64,000 nt of DNA from Bedellia somnulentella (lineage: Eukaryota > Arthropoda > Insecta > Lepidoptera > Bedelliidae): contig OY755170.1 of NCBI GenBank assembly GCA_963576735.1, forward strand, positions 20,506,875-20,570,874. Direction: 5' to 3'. Under the pieces are notes generated by a model, which saw nothing but the letters and a program-made list of their open reading frames with translations, made no database searches and was not told where the DNA came from. Position 1 is the first letter of the stretch; each line of letters starts with the position of its first letter. The translations under genes and the position numbers were made by a program. Below are positions 24,101 through 32,180 of the stretch, one piece after another.

Positions 24101-24178
24101 ACCATATCCCGGCGCGACTCACAAGTCACCGATCAAGGATTCTTCGACATCAAATTCTATCACAACAAACTGTGGTAA
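8420..24178 (+). CDS. Atat: Alpha-tubulin N-acetyltransferase (MEC-17/ATAT1 family)
   Basis: Seven coding exons: 8420-8523, 10097-10249, 14539-14710, 15092-15243, 17149-17233, 20559-20596 and 23863-24178. All have GT/AG borders, phases agree, and they total 1020 nt for 339 residues. The enzyme acetylates Lys40 of alpha-tubulin in the microtubule lumen using acetyl-CoA. The catalytic domain covers residues 1 to about 195: VGYKKLFLFD, EPLCVLDF with Cys118, the acetyl-CoA loop RQRQGNGR at 128-135, and MAIDGPSDK with Asp155. Cys118 and Asp155 match the Cys and Asp important in human ATAT1. The tail is Ser/Pro/Glu-rich and ends in DIKFYHNKLW, which I recall as shared by insect orthologues. The ATG (context AAAGATGG) is the first in frame before MEWSMPANEYL. 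Introns hold many mobile elements, and exon 4 has a partial duplicate just downstream. Confidence 0.95.
9169..9285 (+). repeat. 42-bp tandem repeat, ~2.8 copies
   Basis: Units begin GTCAGTTTG at 9169, 9211 and 9253, exactly 42 bp apart, with a few substitutions; the third is incomplete. It lies in Atat intron 1. Confidence 0.85.
9472..9625 (-). mobile_element. RTE LINE 3'-end fragment
   Basis: On the minus strand this matches the last about 150 bp of the RTE copies at 17366-19702 and 46534-48713 (landmarks CCCATTGGGTAGGCAGAGAC and CTTGCTTCTG). It is diverged and 5'-truncated. A further 55 bp around 9785-9840 resembles the SINE 3' end (GGGTAGCCAAAGC) but is too degraded to call. Confidence 0.7.
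10574..10906 (+). pseudogene. Non-LTR reverse transcriptase C-terminal fragment
   Basis: The frame reads LCQSISSWGGASKSF, LERAQRAVLKTIY, YELYKSSSLLNIRQL and FILHTLLKQH, the region just after the reverse transcriptase thumb in Jockey/R1-like LINEs. Similarity fades on both sides and no catalytic motif is present, so it is a relic in Atat intron 2. It is not closely related to the RTE or I-group copies in this window. Confidence 0.75.
10907..14538 (+). other. Atat intron 2, remainder: little recognisable
   Basis: I see one clear hairpin (11289-11334) and short open frames (for example 11369-11569) with no recognisable domain. None of the repeat families that crowd the rest of the window is evident. 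Confidence 0.5.
11289..11334. repeat. 21-bp stem palindrome
   Basis: AAACCGTTGTGTGTAAACTT and its inverted partner AAGTTTACACACGATGGTTT are separated by about six bases, with two mismatches. It could be a tiny foldback element or a solo TIR pair. No function is evident. Confidence 0.7.
15128..15425 (+). repeat. Partial tandem duplication of Atat exon 4
   Basis: The stretch from GGGCCTTCAGAC in exon 4 through the donor and 32 bases of intron (15128-15275) recurs at 15278-15425, a 150-bp period with one visible substitution (TAC to TTC, Tyr to Phe). Reading through from copy 1 meets TAA at its donor. Using the AG at 15277-15278 as acceptor would shift the frame and reach a stop. The second copy therefore appears non-coding. 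Near identity means a very recent event or an assembly artefact. Confidence 0.95.
15690..15845 (-). mobile_element. RTE LINE 3'-end fragment
   Basis: Minus-strand similarity to the RTE 3' end: ACATACATATACTCACGCCC, then GGTAGACAGACAGAGACTA and CATCCATTAATCTTTTCATA. It is strongly 5'-truncated, in Atat intron 4. Confidence 0.8.
16219..16469 (-). repeat. SINE with RTE-like tail, antisense copy
   Basis: In minus orientation this spans from TGTAGTGTCGGCTC-type head sequence (16469) to the ACATACATATACTCAC tail (16219). Landmarks shared with about ten other copies are the TAAGAGGCGACTAAGGGT body and GGCTACCCCGT near the end. Moderately diverged; Atat intron 4. Confidence 0.85.
17688..17760 (-). 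tRNA. tRNA-like sequence, array unit 1 (probable pseudo-tRNA)
   Basis: On the minus strand GACACTG pairs with CAGTGTC as a 7-bp acceptor stem. The A box (TAGCTCAGTTGG) and B box (GGTTCGAACCC) are excellent, and the T stem GCGGG/CCCGC is perfect. The anticodon arm is abnormal: stem ACGGG cannot pair with ACCCG, and the loop GGCGTAT lacks U33. I judge it a tRNA-derived pol III unit rather than a working tRNA. Confidence 0.45.
18003..18075 (-). tRNA. tRNA-like sequence, array unit 2 (probable pseudo-tRNA)
   Basis: Identical to the unit 1 tRNA-like sequence by eye. The flanking unit carries a 65-T run at 18111-18175 where the other units have about ten T/C bases. Confidence 0.45.
18111..18175 (+). 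repeat. Poly-T run of 65
   Basis: An uninterrupted T run within array unit 2, where sister units read TTTCTTTTTT. It adds about 55 bp to that unit. Confidence 0.95.
18381..18453 (-). tRNA. tRNA-like sequence, array unit 3 (probable pseudo-tRNA)
   Basis: Identical by eye to units 1 and 2, with intact acceptor, D and T arms and the same non-canonical anticodon arm. Confidence 0.45.
18704..18776 (-). tRNA. tRNA-like sequence, array unit 4 (probable pseudo-tRNA)
   Basis: Identical by eye to the other array units. The surrounding unit is cut short after CACATAATTT at the edge of the array. Confidence 0.45.
19869..19979. mobile_element. 111-bp piggyBac-like MITE
   Basis: TTAA (19865-19868) precedes CCCTTTATAAGGCAG, and the inverse CTGCCTTATAAAGG precedes TTAA (19980-19983). 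A TTAA target with CCY-starting inverted repeats is characteristic of piggyBac-type elements. Too short to code; Atat intron 5. Confidence 0.8.
20597..23862 (+). other. Atat intron 6: degraded repeats, one exon-like island
   Basis: Around 20810-21130 the plus strand is C/T-rich in the manner of antisense LINE coding sequence, but no motif survives. At 21711-21752 there is a 40-bp SINE head (GTGTAGTGTCGGCTTA). An exon-like GC-rich island lies at 22734-22840. The rest shows nothing recognisable. Confidence 0.45.
22734..22840 (+). other. Candidate alternative Atat exon
   Basis: A long pyrimidine tract and CGCAACAG acceptor precede a GC-rich stretch inside AT-rich intron 6. One frame reads DGTDYQKIYSGGAAATKYSA and continues to a stop at 22840. 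That frame needs one carried-in base, whereas exons 4 and 6 supply two and exon 5 none. Another frame (MALITRKSTLAERRRR…) would follow exon 5 in phase and end in a stop. Spliced from exon 6, it would end after three codons. An alternative 3' terminal exon is possible; chance is not excluded. Confidence 0.3.
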
Positions 24179-25420
24179 TTTTGTCGCATCGGTGTTATCT
24201 CGAAGCACTATTTATTCTCGCCTATTTATGATTCTCTTAAATGTAAGTTCCGAATGTAACGCCTATCGGTACATCTGTTGTGGTTGTATTAATCGTTTAC
24301 GACGTATTTAAATGTATTTGAGCTTTGTGAATAGTTTAGCAACGTGAATTTGAAGTAATGACACAGTGCATTTCATAACCGTAGAAAACGTACTGAAATG
24401 TTTTAGTTTTAAATTAGATATAATAATATTTCCGAGCATACATTCCTAAATGATATATTTAAATACTCTCAGTATTAAACAATGACTTACAAATAATACG
24501 CTCAAGATTTGATTTAATGTAAGACCATGCTAGCCCACCCGATCAGGAGGGATCCAAACAGTTTCCTCAAATATTAATTCTTTTAAATTCACACATACTA
24601 TTACAAAGTGACCATTATTCAATTAAGTACATCATGATACATACTATACATAATTACATATGCTAATATGAAATAAAATATGGTCTATGAAAATGCACAA
24701 CAATCACGTATGTATGTTCCTTTTTTATTGTACACAGCTTTTGTGATGAGTGTTAAAGCGAAATTAATGCAATGTAAACTGTAAAAATACAAAATTATGT
24801 TAAATTGTAATTAAACTAACCACTACAGAACAGATATATAACATATGAATGTAGTTCATTTTCAATCCAGTAATAATCTAACCTAAGTAATACAAGCCAA
24901 ATAATAAAATACAATATACTTAAGTTACATTTTTATGTTGGTTGTGGTTTTATTATATTATTGTTGTAAAATTAGTTTAATTAAAAGGCATTTTACGCAC
25001 ATACTTAATTGTTAACTAAATTTTATGTTTGAATTATAGTTTAAGTAGTTTTGTGGCGTCAGTAAAATTTGTTGAATTTCATACGTCCTTGAATTAAATG
25101 TAATGTTTTCAGTGGAATATATAGAGAACTCTACTATAAACAACGGCTCTATGTAATATTTATCCAACTTGTTTCATGAAATGTGTGGGATATTTAATAT
25201 ATGTTATGTATGTTGAGTTAGATTATTTAATATTTATTTTAATACTAACAGCAATACAAACCACTTTTTTCTTTATAAAAGTAACAAACGATGGTTATAA
25301 TATAAATAGTTATATTTGGTTAAAATAGTTTTAGTCTATTTATTTGCAATGGTTGTAGTGATATTTATCTGAAATTACTTACTCATTTAATTAGTTATTA
25401 ATAAACTTGCTTTGTAATTG
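24179..25420 (+). other. Probable Atat 3' UTR
   Basis: About 1.24 kb of AT-rich sequence without recognisable repeats follows the stop codon and ends at AATAAA (25400-25405) with TG/T-rich sequence downstream. Earlier AATAAA-like hexamers (for example near 24671) allow shorter forms. Confidence 0.5.
25400..25405 (+). terminator. Polyadenylation signal, probable Atat distal site
   Basis: AATAAA followed by TTGCTTTGTAATTGTAAG, a T/G-rich downstream element. Repeat DNA begins soon after. Confidence 0.5.
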
Positions 25421-26552
25421 TAAGTTTATTTTCTTTCACCTACCTATTACGGCTGACATCCTGAACTAATGCTCCTACAACTTTGGTATTGACCATTCTT
25501 TAACTAACTGTTTGAGACTGACAGAAAGAAAATCGTGCCTCCAAATCGTTTCGCTATGACACCATTCATGCACTGGAACAATGGCAAAATACACTACAGG
25601 TGGCACAAACATAATACACAAGGGGAAAAAAATCAAAGCTACAGCTGAATTATATATAACAATATCCATAAATATGGCAGGCTGAGGTCAAAAAAATTTG
25701 CAGGATCGTCATCAAATAATCACGTAAAAGCAATGTGCGTGATTGTGGTACAGTCGCCATCAGATATATCAGAGCGGCCGAGGTACTCAAATATTTCTGA
25801 GCAACAATAAATTTCAATAAGTTCTTTATGGTAAATAAGATCAATAAGATCTGAACACCCAATTTGCCACAAATATATGAGCAGTGGGTTTTCAATTAAA
25901 TCTGAACACACAACGAGACAATAATATCTGAAAGCACAACTCGTCAAAGTTATCTGCTCAGACAGGGTGATCATAAATATCTAAACATTTAGAGAATATA
26001 TACCTTAAAGCACTAGGCATACAGTTTAAAATTCTTTAACTAACTACGCTGAAATAATTTTTTTACACAACCAACATTTGGTTTTATCAATGTCAAAACT
26101 AAAAAGAGTTTTCTGCTGAGAGGTACAACTAGTTGTACGGTTAATATATTATTAGAAAAAAGTACTAAATCGTTCCCGACTAACCAACCTATTTTTTGAA
26201 TGGGTTTGTAGCTATATAATTTTCGCCGGTACAAAAACATCAAGAGGTAAAAATAACTTAGAATTTTTGAAACATTGTATCCAATTTTTTTACATTGTAA
26301 GTACCAGGGTAGCATAAATATTAATGCAGCTTTATTAAAATAAAAGAATAAACTAGTTTTTACAAAATTATACTTTTTCCTGCAGTTTTCTCTAACATAT
26401 TATTCCTATTCATATGGATTATTATTAAATGAAGACAATCAATCTAATGGTTAATAAATAAAACTAAAAAAAAGAACATGAATTCTTAATAAAATACAAA
26501 AAATAGACACAAAGGAGGATTTGAACCCTGACGCAACGAATTATATGTATGA

Positions 26553-27370
26553 CTAGTGGAGCGTCCCAGCTTCGCACAGGTAGCATTGTTTTTTCAAATA
26601 TCTGAGGTTTCTTTCTTCAGTCACTGCTCAAGCATTGTGAAATTCAGCGCAATGTTTTCAATTTATTAAATTTATAGCACTCCCTAAGCAATGTAGTTTG
26701 GTGATTTTAAATGCGCTTTGATGAACGGTTCAGTATTTCCGTTTAATTGCAAATTTTGGAATATAACGCTATGAAGTATTTAAAACAATCTAAAAAATAA
26801 ATCATTACGTGATGTAGGATGCAGCTACTGGCGCCATCTAGTATGTTATATGTAAATTAGTAAAGATTCGGTTTTGATCACGGGCGCTATGGCTTATTTT
26901 ATGTATAATTTCGGTGTTTGTCTACCGATTTCTATGATTCTTTTTTTATTGAATAGGTAATAATGTTACTTTTTTTAAATTTGGGATGAGTGAGAGGTTT
27001 ACAAACGTAAGAGTAAACAAATATAATCAGAATGATCCGAACTGCTAAGCTATCAGGAATTACACGTGTTATTGTGAGTCAACCGTAAAAGATAGACATA
27101 AACTGCTGAGGATTTTTTCTTAGATAATTTTATGAAAAATATTTCCGTCACACATGATTTCTATGTAAGTTTAACCATTGAGGCTGCACACGCGACGGAA
27201 GCTTAAAAATTGGATTAACTTCTCCCGTTTTCCCAAAATTTCCCAAAATTCCCCTTTACTACTCTGCTGGAGAGTATACAAAAACCTGCGCAGGTGTATG
27301 AAGAATAATTGTACCAAGTTTCGTTAAAATCCGTCGAGTAGTTTTTGTTTCCATAAGGAACATACAAACC

Positions 27371-27424
<54 letters not shown>

Positions 27425-27543
27425 AATTTTACTGATTGCATTTTTGGCATCAGTGTCGATCCCTAATCACCACCTGATGATTATTTTGAAAATATATTTC
27501 ATGTACAGAATTGACCTCTCTACAGATTTATTATAAGTATAGA
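26553..27543 (-). mobile_element. Non-autonomous Helitron
   Basis: On the minus strand it begins TCTATACTTATAATAAATC at 27543 after an A and ends CTAG at 26553 before a T, the canonical A|T insertion with TC...CTRR termini. It has an internal CTGT microsatellite (27371-27421), CCGTCGAGTAGTTTTTG-type motifs (seen in reverse) and GGGACGCTCCACTAG at the 3' end. Part of the 5' half resembles the Helitron at 55577-56546 (GCTTCCGTCGCGTGTGCAGC against GGCTTCCGTTGTGTGCGCTG). Confidence 0.88.
27371..27421 (+). repeat. (GACA)n microsatellite, ~13 units
   Basis: A perfect GACA/CAGA tetranucleotide run within the Helitron; an open frame of SVCL repeats on the other strand is only its translation. Confidence 0.95.
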
Positions 27544-27943
27544 TTTCTAATTACTAAACCGCTAGGCCATAGTGACTGACACATTAGTGGATGAAATATT
27601 GCAAAGCATTCATACCTATTTTAATTTGGCAGCTTAAATATTACCAAAGATATAGAAGCACATAGATTGGCAGTAAGTGACAAACGTCATAGCATTAACG
27701 TCAAAAATGGCAGGACTTCTCACGGACACGATAACAGCCTACAACGGTTTTGGCATAAAACATAAAAGAAAATAATTGACTTATTTTCGTTAATTCTGGT
27801 ATTTAAGTCTTAGCTTTGGTGATTTTTTGATAAAGTTATTAATATTTAACATCACAGAAACATATTATTTGGCAAACATAAATTTTTTACCCATTTATGT
27901 CCAAATTAAGACTGTAATAATGACCAGTCTATCGCCCGAATCC

Positions 27944-28057
27944 GAATTGAGTATTCAAGCTGAGAACAACTTAAGTATCGTTTTGTCTCATTCAGTTGTT
28001 AAGATTTCAATGCGAGAGAACGATACTTAAGTTGTTCTCAGCTGAAATACTCAATTC
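27944..28057. repeat. ~45-bp stem palindrome (foldback)
   Basis: GAATTGAGTATTCAAGCTGA and onward through GAACAACTTAAGTATCGTT mirrors the sequence ending at 28057 with one or two mismatches. The loop is about 25 bases. It may be a small foldback MITE or an RNA-forming hairpin; no coding capacity. Confidence 0.85.
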
Positions 28058-28904
28058 AAAAATCGGTTGTATATGTTTTATTAAAGATCTCAAAGTTTTC
28101 AATGCAAATATATGATAAATAATATCTTCTTTCATCATTTTATTACAATTAAATTACAATAACAAATACGTAAATTTTTATCAATTTTAATAGGTCTAAT
28201 ATGGAATCCGCTATACTAATATCACGCACATACACTCATTTACGCACACCGTTGTACTTATTTTGGTTTCTCCTATCATCTTTGTATTGCCCATCTATAT
28301 ACGTAAGTATAGCATAATAAATCTGTGAATATTTGATAAATACATGCAGTGACAGATATGTGTACCATTTTTGTGAATTGCCAAATATTTTATTCAAATG
28401 AGTCTCTTGTAACAAGACTGTAAAGTAACTTTTCGCAGATTTATATTTTGTATACCTACTAATTTTGTAAAAGGAAAATTCATTACATCTGTACGATTAC
28501 ATTTAAGAATTTATACTGTATACCTAATGCTTTAAGGTATATATTCCCTAAATGTTCAGATATTTATGATCACCCTGTCTGAGCAGATAACTTTGAAGAG
28601 TTGTGCTTTCAGATATTATTGTCTCGTTGTGTGTTCAGATTTAATTGAAAAACTACTGCTCATATATTTGTGGTGAATTGGGTGTTCAGATCTTATTGAT
28701 CTTATTTACCGTAAAGAATTTATTGAAATTTATTGTTGCTCAGAATTATTTGAGTACCTCGGCCGCTCCGATATATCTGATGGCGACTGTACATGTGGTC
28801 AGTGGCGCCGTTCGTTTTAAGCGGCTATAGTTGTTTCCTCCTTTAATATGTTACTGAATTTGTAATATTGCTCATTAAAAATGGATTGTTTTATCTTAAG
28901 TAAT

Positions 28905-29093
28905 ACCGAAGCCGAGAGGCAATAGGCAAGTTCGATGCCTGATACGGGCCTACACCAATACAAGAAGTAATAACGTGACTTAATGATGTTCTAATGTCAT
29001 ATGTGTGGTGAATTTATCTTGGTGGTTAATGGTCAGGGAAAACATCGTGAGGGAAGCCACCAGTGTATGTGTACAAAAGGCCGATAGGCCTAA
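28905..29093 (+). repeat. tRNA-derived SINE, head part (interrupted)
   Basis: Shares CATATGTGTGGTGAATTTAT and AACATCGTGAGGGAAGCCAC with the SINE at 6337-6690, with a decayed head (AAGTTCGATGCC for the B box). The copy breaks off at 29093 and resumes at 30125, split by the inverted-repeat element between. Confidence 0.75.
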
Positions 29094-29397
29094 AGAGCTT
29101 ATTCCATTTGTATGCAGACGTCTGAATAATTCAGCATCTGCATGCAGACTAGTGAAATAAAGTTCAGAACTAGGCTTCTGAAAATCTGAGGAAGTTTGGC
29201 TCCAAGCTGACAAAATTTTTAGTAGCTCCGTCTCAGCAAGGTGGAATAACGTTTGGACGCTTTCTGTCGCCTCGCGCCCGCCACTGCGAGAGGACGTGCC
29301 AAATATTTACATGCCTATGATTGCAAATAACGTAAACTAAAAAAGATAAAAAAGTTTTATAGCAGAAATACATATATACAGATACGTTAAATTACAT

Positions 29398-29452
29398 ACT
29401 TGCATACGTATACTCACGCCATTATTTCCCATTGGGGGGCAGGCAAGTACGT
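29398..29452 (-). mobile_element. RTE LINE terminal scrap
   Basis: GTATACTCACGCCATTATTT then CCCATTGGGG and GGCAGGC match the last about 45 bp of the RTE copies in minus orientation. It ends at the TTAA of the adjacent element. Confidence 0.55.
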
Positions 29453-29456
29453 TTAA

Positions 29457-30073
29457 CACGTTGGCGGCCATGAGCATCACCGGTGGGATAAATTTTTATT
29501 CTCTGTGTGGCCATGAGCATCACCGGTGGGATCAAAAGCAAATTTTTCAGGCTATTATTATGGGGATTTTTTTGGGGGCCAAAGTCAAACTGTGAACGCT
29601 ATTTTGAAGAAGATTCAAAATTATTCATATTTTTATTGCAAGTTTCTGAGGGATTTCAAAAATTGGTATAATATGGTCGCTTTATACAATCATGTAAATG
29701 GGGCTGCCAAGTTTTTAGTCATACTATCTAAGGAGTTTGATTTTATCTAGAGTTGGTATACAACCTCTGACATATAATATAATCATGACTGTACACGCCA
29801 GTTTCGCGTCAGTAGCGGTGTTGCCGAAATTTGCTTAAGTTACTGTTATTGCCCCTTGTGTGCAAATTATATGTATCATAAGTTTTAAATAAAGAAAATG
29901 TTTTAGTTTTTTCTAATAGTCTTTGAAACGTAATGTTACGTTAAGGTGTTAATGGTGATGCTCATGGCATCTCAGTAATAAGGCTATGCTGTGAGCATCA
30001 CCGGTGGGATCATAAAATATGTATGGGGCGTAGGAGCAGTACTTAAGGTGAAGTATGGTGGGCAGCCAACGTG
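29457..30073. mobile_element. TTAA-flanked (piggyBac-like) non-autonomous element
   Basis: TTAA (29453-29456) is followed by CACGTTGGCGGCC, and the inverse GGCAGCCAACGTG precedes TTAA (30074-30077). Three copies of GAGCATCACCGGTGGGAT occur inside, plus one partial inverse (GGTGATGCTCATGGC), perhaps transposase-binding repeats. An open frame at 29526-29750 has no recognisable domain. Confidence 0.75.
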
Positions 30074-30124
30074 TTAATCACATATAAACCAGACGTTTGC
30101 ATGCAGTCAAATGGAATAAGCTCT

Positions 30125-30256
30125 CAAGCTCTTACCCTCTATCACGTAAGTTCAGTGTCCAAGCAAAACATGGGTACTGTAAACACCGGGCGACAATGTT
30201 ACGTGATGTCCATAAGTATTTGTACTTCTGCCAACCGCTTTGGGGGTATAAGTTGA
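30125..30256 (+). repeat. tRNA-derived SINE, tail part
   Basis: CTATCACGTAAGTTCAGTGTC, then CAAGCAAAACATGGGTAC and TTCTGCCAACCGCTTTGGGG align with the second half of the SINE at 6337-6690, continuing the head at 28905-29093. Confidence 0.75.
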
Positions 30257-30296
30257 CACTAATAAATAAAGAATAAATAAAGGAAAGAAAAATTTC

Positions 30297-30377
30297 GACA
30301 CAGGCGGGGTTCGACCGTTCGAACCCGCGACCTCGGGTATACGCCCCCGTCGCTCTTGCCAATTGAGCTACCGTGTC
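30297..30377 (-). tRNA. tRNA-like sequence with small internal duplication
   Basis: Minus strand: GACACGGTAGCTCAATTGGC to CCCGCCTGTGTC. A short GGTTCGAACGG duplication interrupts the T arm, making it 81 nt. A pseudo-tRNA of the same family as the array units. Confidence 0.4.
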
Positions 30378-30650
30378 AATGGCTGCCAGCGCGAAATTCT
30401 TCGGTTCGAATCCCGCCTGTGTCGAAATTTTTCTTTCCTTTATTTATTAGTAATAATCCCCACATGAGGTTTCATGAACAAAAAGATTTAAATTATGTTA
30501 TAGTTAGGCGTTTTCAACATTTGCATTCTATCTGAAAAGATAGACAAGTGGCCTTCCGAATTAGTAAAAAATTCGGAGGTAGGAAACGCAAACACTACTA
30601 AAACGTGTAAAAGAAATAAAGGATAGAAGAATTTCGCGCTGGCAGCCATT

Positions 30651-30723
30651 GACACGGTAGCTTAATTGGCAAGAGCGACGGGGGCGTATATCCGAGGTCG
30701 CGGGTTCGAATCCCGCCTGTGTC
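30651..30723 (+). tRNA. tRNA-like sequence (probable pseudo-tRNA)
   Basis: GACACGG pairs with CTGTGTC (including one G-U pair). The A-box region GGTAGCTTAATTGGC and B box GGTTCGAATCC are good, and the anticodon arm is again unpaired. The acceptor differs from the array copies by a paired change (T-A to G-U). Confidence 0.4.
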
Positions 30724-30858
30724 GAAATTTTTCTTTCCTTTATTTATTCTTTATTTATTAGTAATAATCCCCACATGAGGTTTTCACGGATAAAAAAATT
30801 AAAATAAGTTGACACGTTAGAGTTTAAGTAAGATTTATGAGATAGATGAGATTTATAT

Positions 30859-31107
30859 GCTGTGTAGTGCCGACTTAGAATAGCACTACCCCATTTCTTC
30901 CGGTGGGTGTACGTAAGAGGCGACTAACGGTATTGGGGGCTTTTAGGGATTTTTGGGCGATGCGGTTGGAGACCCATCGCCAACAACCTTTATTTTACCA
31001 TCTTTTCCCCACACAAGTTTCCAAAAGTGGCTGAGAAATTTCTTAGTCCTTGGCTCTGGCTACCCCTTCTAGGGATTTACAGACGTGGTTATATGTATGT
31101 ATGTATG
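30859..31107 (+). repeat. SINE with RTE-like tail
   Basis: Runs from GCTGTGTAGTGCCGACTTAG to GGTTATATGTATGTATGTATG, with GTAAGAGGCGACTAACGGTA and GGCTACCCCTTCTAGGGATT. Well preserved. Confidence 0.9.
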
Positions 31108-32180
31108 AGATTTTACTTTCTTGCTTTTACTATTTTGACTATTACTTTTGTCGTCGCTCTAGTCCTTTCGAAGCCATTAGAGGGGGAATGAACTGATTTT
31201 CTCATTATTTTTATGATCAATAGAAGTGGAAAAAGGAGAAGAGATAAATATTAGCATCAGGACACCAACTGTATTGATTTGCCATCAAAAAGCTTCTGCA
31301 TCTGCATCCGATGTATGGAAAGTAATGGAGCAACTACAAACTGATTACATAGAATTTATAAAGCCGCATACACAAATGTACATTCAGATGTCCAGCGTTC
31401 AAGTTCATTATCCTTTGCGGTGTTTACAGGACAGACTCTTGTTAAGAGTTACGTAGGTCAGTCAATAAGTTTTGATATGGTCATAATTTAAAAACATCGG
31501 TGTTGTATATTTTAAACGTAAATTAATTCAAAATTAGAACACCATTCGGGTCCCATTACATTTTAATCTTGGTTTAAATCAACAACCAAGTGAACGACGC
31601 TTACAATCGGCATCAAGTGATTGTGTTCCATCTCCGACAATAATAATGTGACATCCTATACAAAAAATAATGGAAATGTTTTTTCCAGTCCTGAAGATGT
31701 CGTGATTGCCTACGAAGCAGGAATTCTGACATGTTGGAGCAAGACTAGATAAAGCGTTTTTTGAAATCGGCATAGGCAAACGGAAATGTATGTAGTAAAT
31801 TAGGATGAGTATTTTGTAAAAAAGTTATGTAGTATATAAAGTTATATACGGCCTTAATACATTCTGTGTAATCCGTTAGTAATCCAAAATGCGCGTCGAA
31901 TGCAGTCCATTCAGTTCTTTCTTCATTTCGCGTAGTTGGAATAATGCAAGTGAAGACTAGATTTCAGGGCACCCCCAATCGCCCTAAGACTATTTAGCCT
32001 AAGGGTTTATCAGGCCCTAGCCTCGATCAGCGTGTTGATGAGATAAGCCAATGAAGTTAATCTTTTGTTTTTTAATAAAACATTCAGGGTATTAATAGTT
32101 TAAAAATAAATGTATAATAACTTTAAAATTTGTGTTCTGATTTGAAAACTAAATAGGATGAGAATTAAATAAAAAACCAC
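31108..32180. other. Intergenic, no recognisable gene
   Basis: An open frame at 31226-31456 (reading through SDVWKVMEQLQTDYIEF) has no domain I recognise and no splice or promoter context; it may be a relic. Nothing else stands out. Confidence 0.4.

Larger units (their letters stand above)
26508..27574 (-). repeat. tRNA-like SINE head interrupted by a Helitron
   Basis: With the Helitron removed, the minus strand joins CACTATGGCCTAGCGGTTTA to CATATAATTCGTTGCGTC and then AGGGTTCAAATCCTCC and TTTGTG. This has an A box, a B box and near-complementary ends (CACTATG / CTTTGTG) at tRNA-like length. It is either a tRNA-derived SINE head or a tRNA pseudogene. Confidence 0.6.
25751..28789. mobile_element. 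TA-flanked element with ~290-bp terminal inverted repeats
   Basis: The left end CAGTCGCCATCAGATATATC (25751) recurs inverted at the right end (28789). The two arms, about 25751-26039 and 28506-28789, are nearly identical, including CTGAACACCCAATT and TGCTCAGACAGGGTGATCAT. TA lies directly outside both ends, suggesting a Tc1/mariner-type TA target. No transposase is visible, and the interior was enlarged by a Helitron (26553-27543) and a palindrome (27944-28057). Two independent inverted MITE copies are an alternative. Confidence 0.7.
29094..30124. mobile_element. TIR element inserted in the SINE
   Basis: AGAGCTTATTCCATTTG at 29094 is mirrored by CAAATGGAATAAGCTCT ending at 30124, and similarity continues through TGCA...ACGTCTG for about 35 bp. 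SINE sequence adjoins both sides. A clear target duplication is not visible, and the superfamily is unknown. Inside are an RTE tail fragment and a TTAA-flanked element. Confidence 0.65.
30270..30800. repeat. tRNA-like repeat unit, head-to-head plus tandem copies
   Basis: AATAAATAAAGGAAAGAAAA on the left is mirrored about 150 bp later (TTTTCTTTCCTTTATTTATT). The first half carries a minus-strand tRNA-like sequence (30297-30377), then the 3' half of a plus-strand one, then the linker with CCCCACATGAGG and a complete plus-strand unit with its own tRNA-like sequence (30651-30723) and a second linker. It is diverged from the array at 17658-18945 but clearly the same family. Confidence 0.8.

Noticed and set aside
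27369..27422. CRISPR-like short direct repeats
   Set aside because: Simple tetranucleotide microsatellite in a eukaryotic genome; no spacers.
27259..27450. Frame with repeated SVCL residues
   Set aside because: Translation of the GACA microsatellite inside a Helitron.
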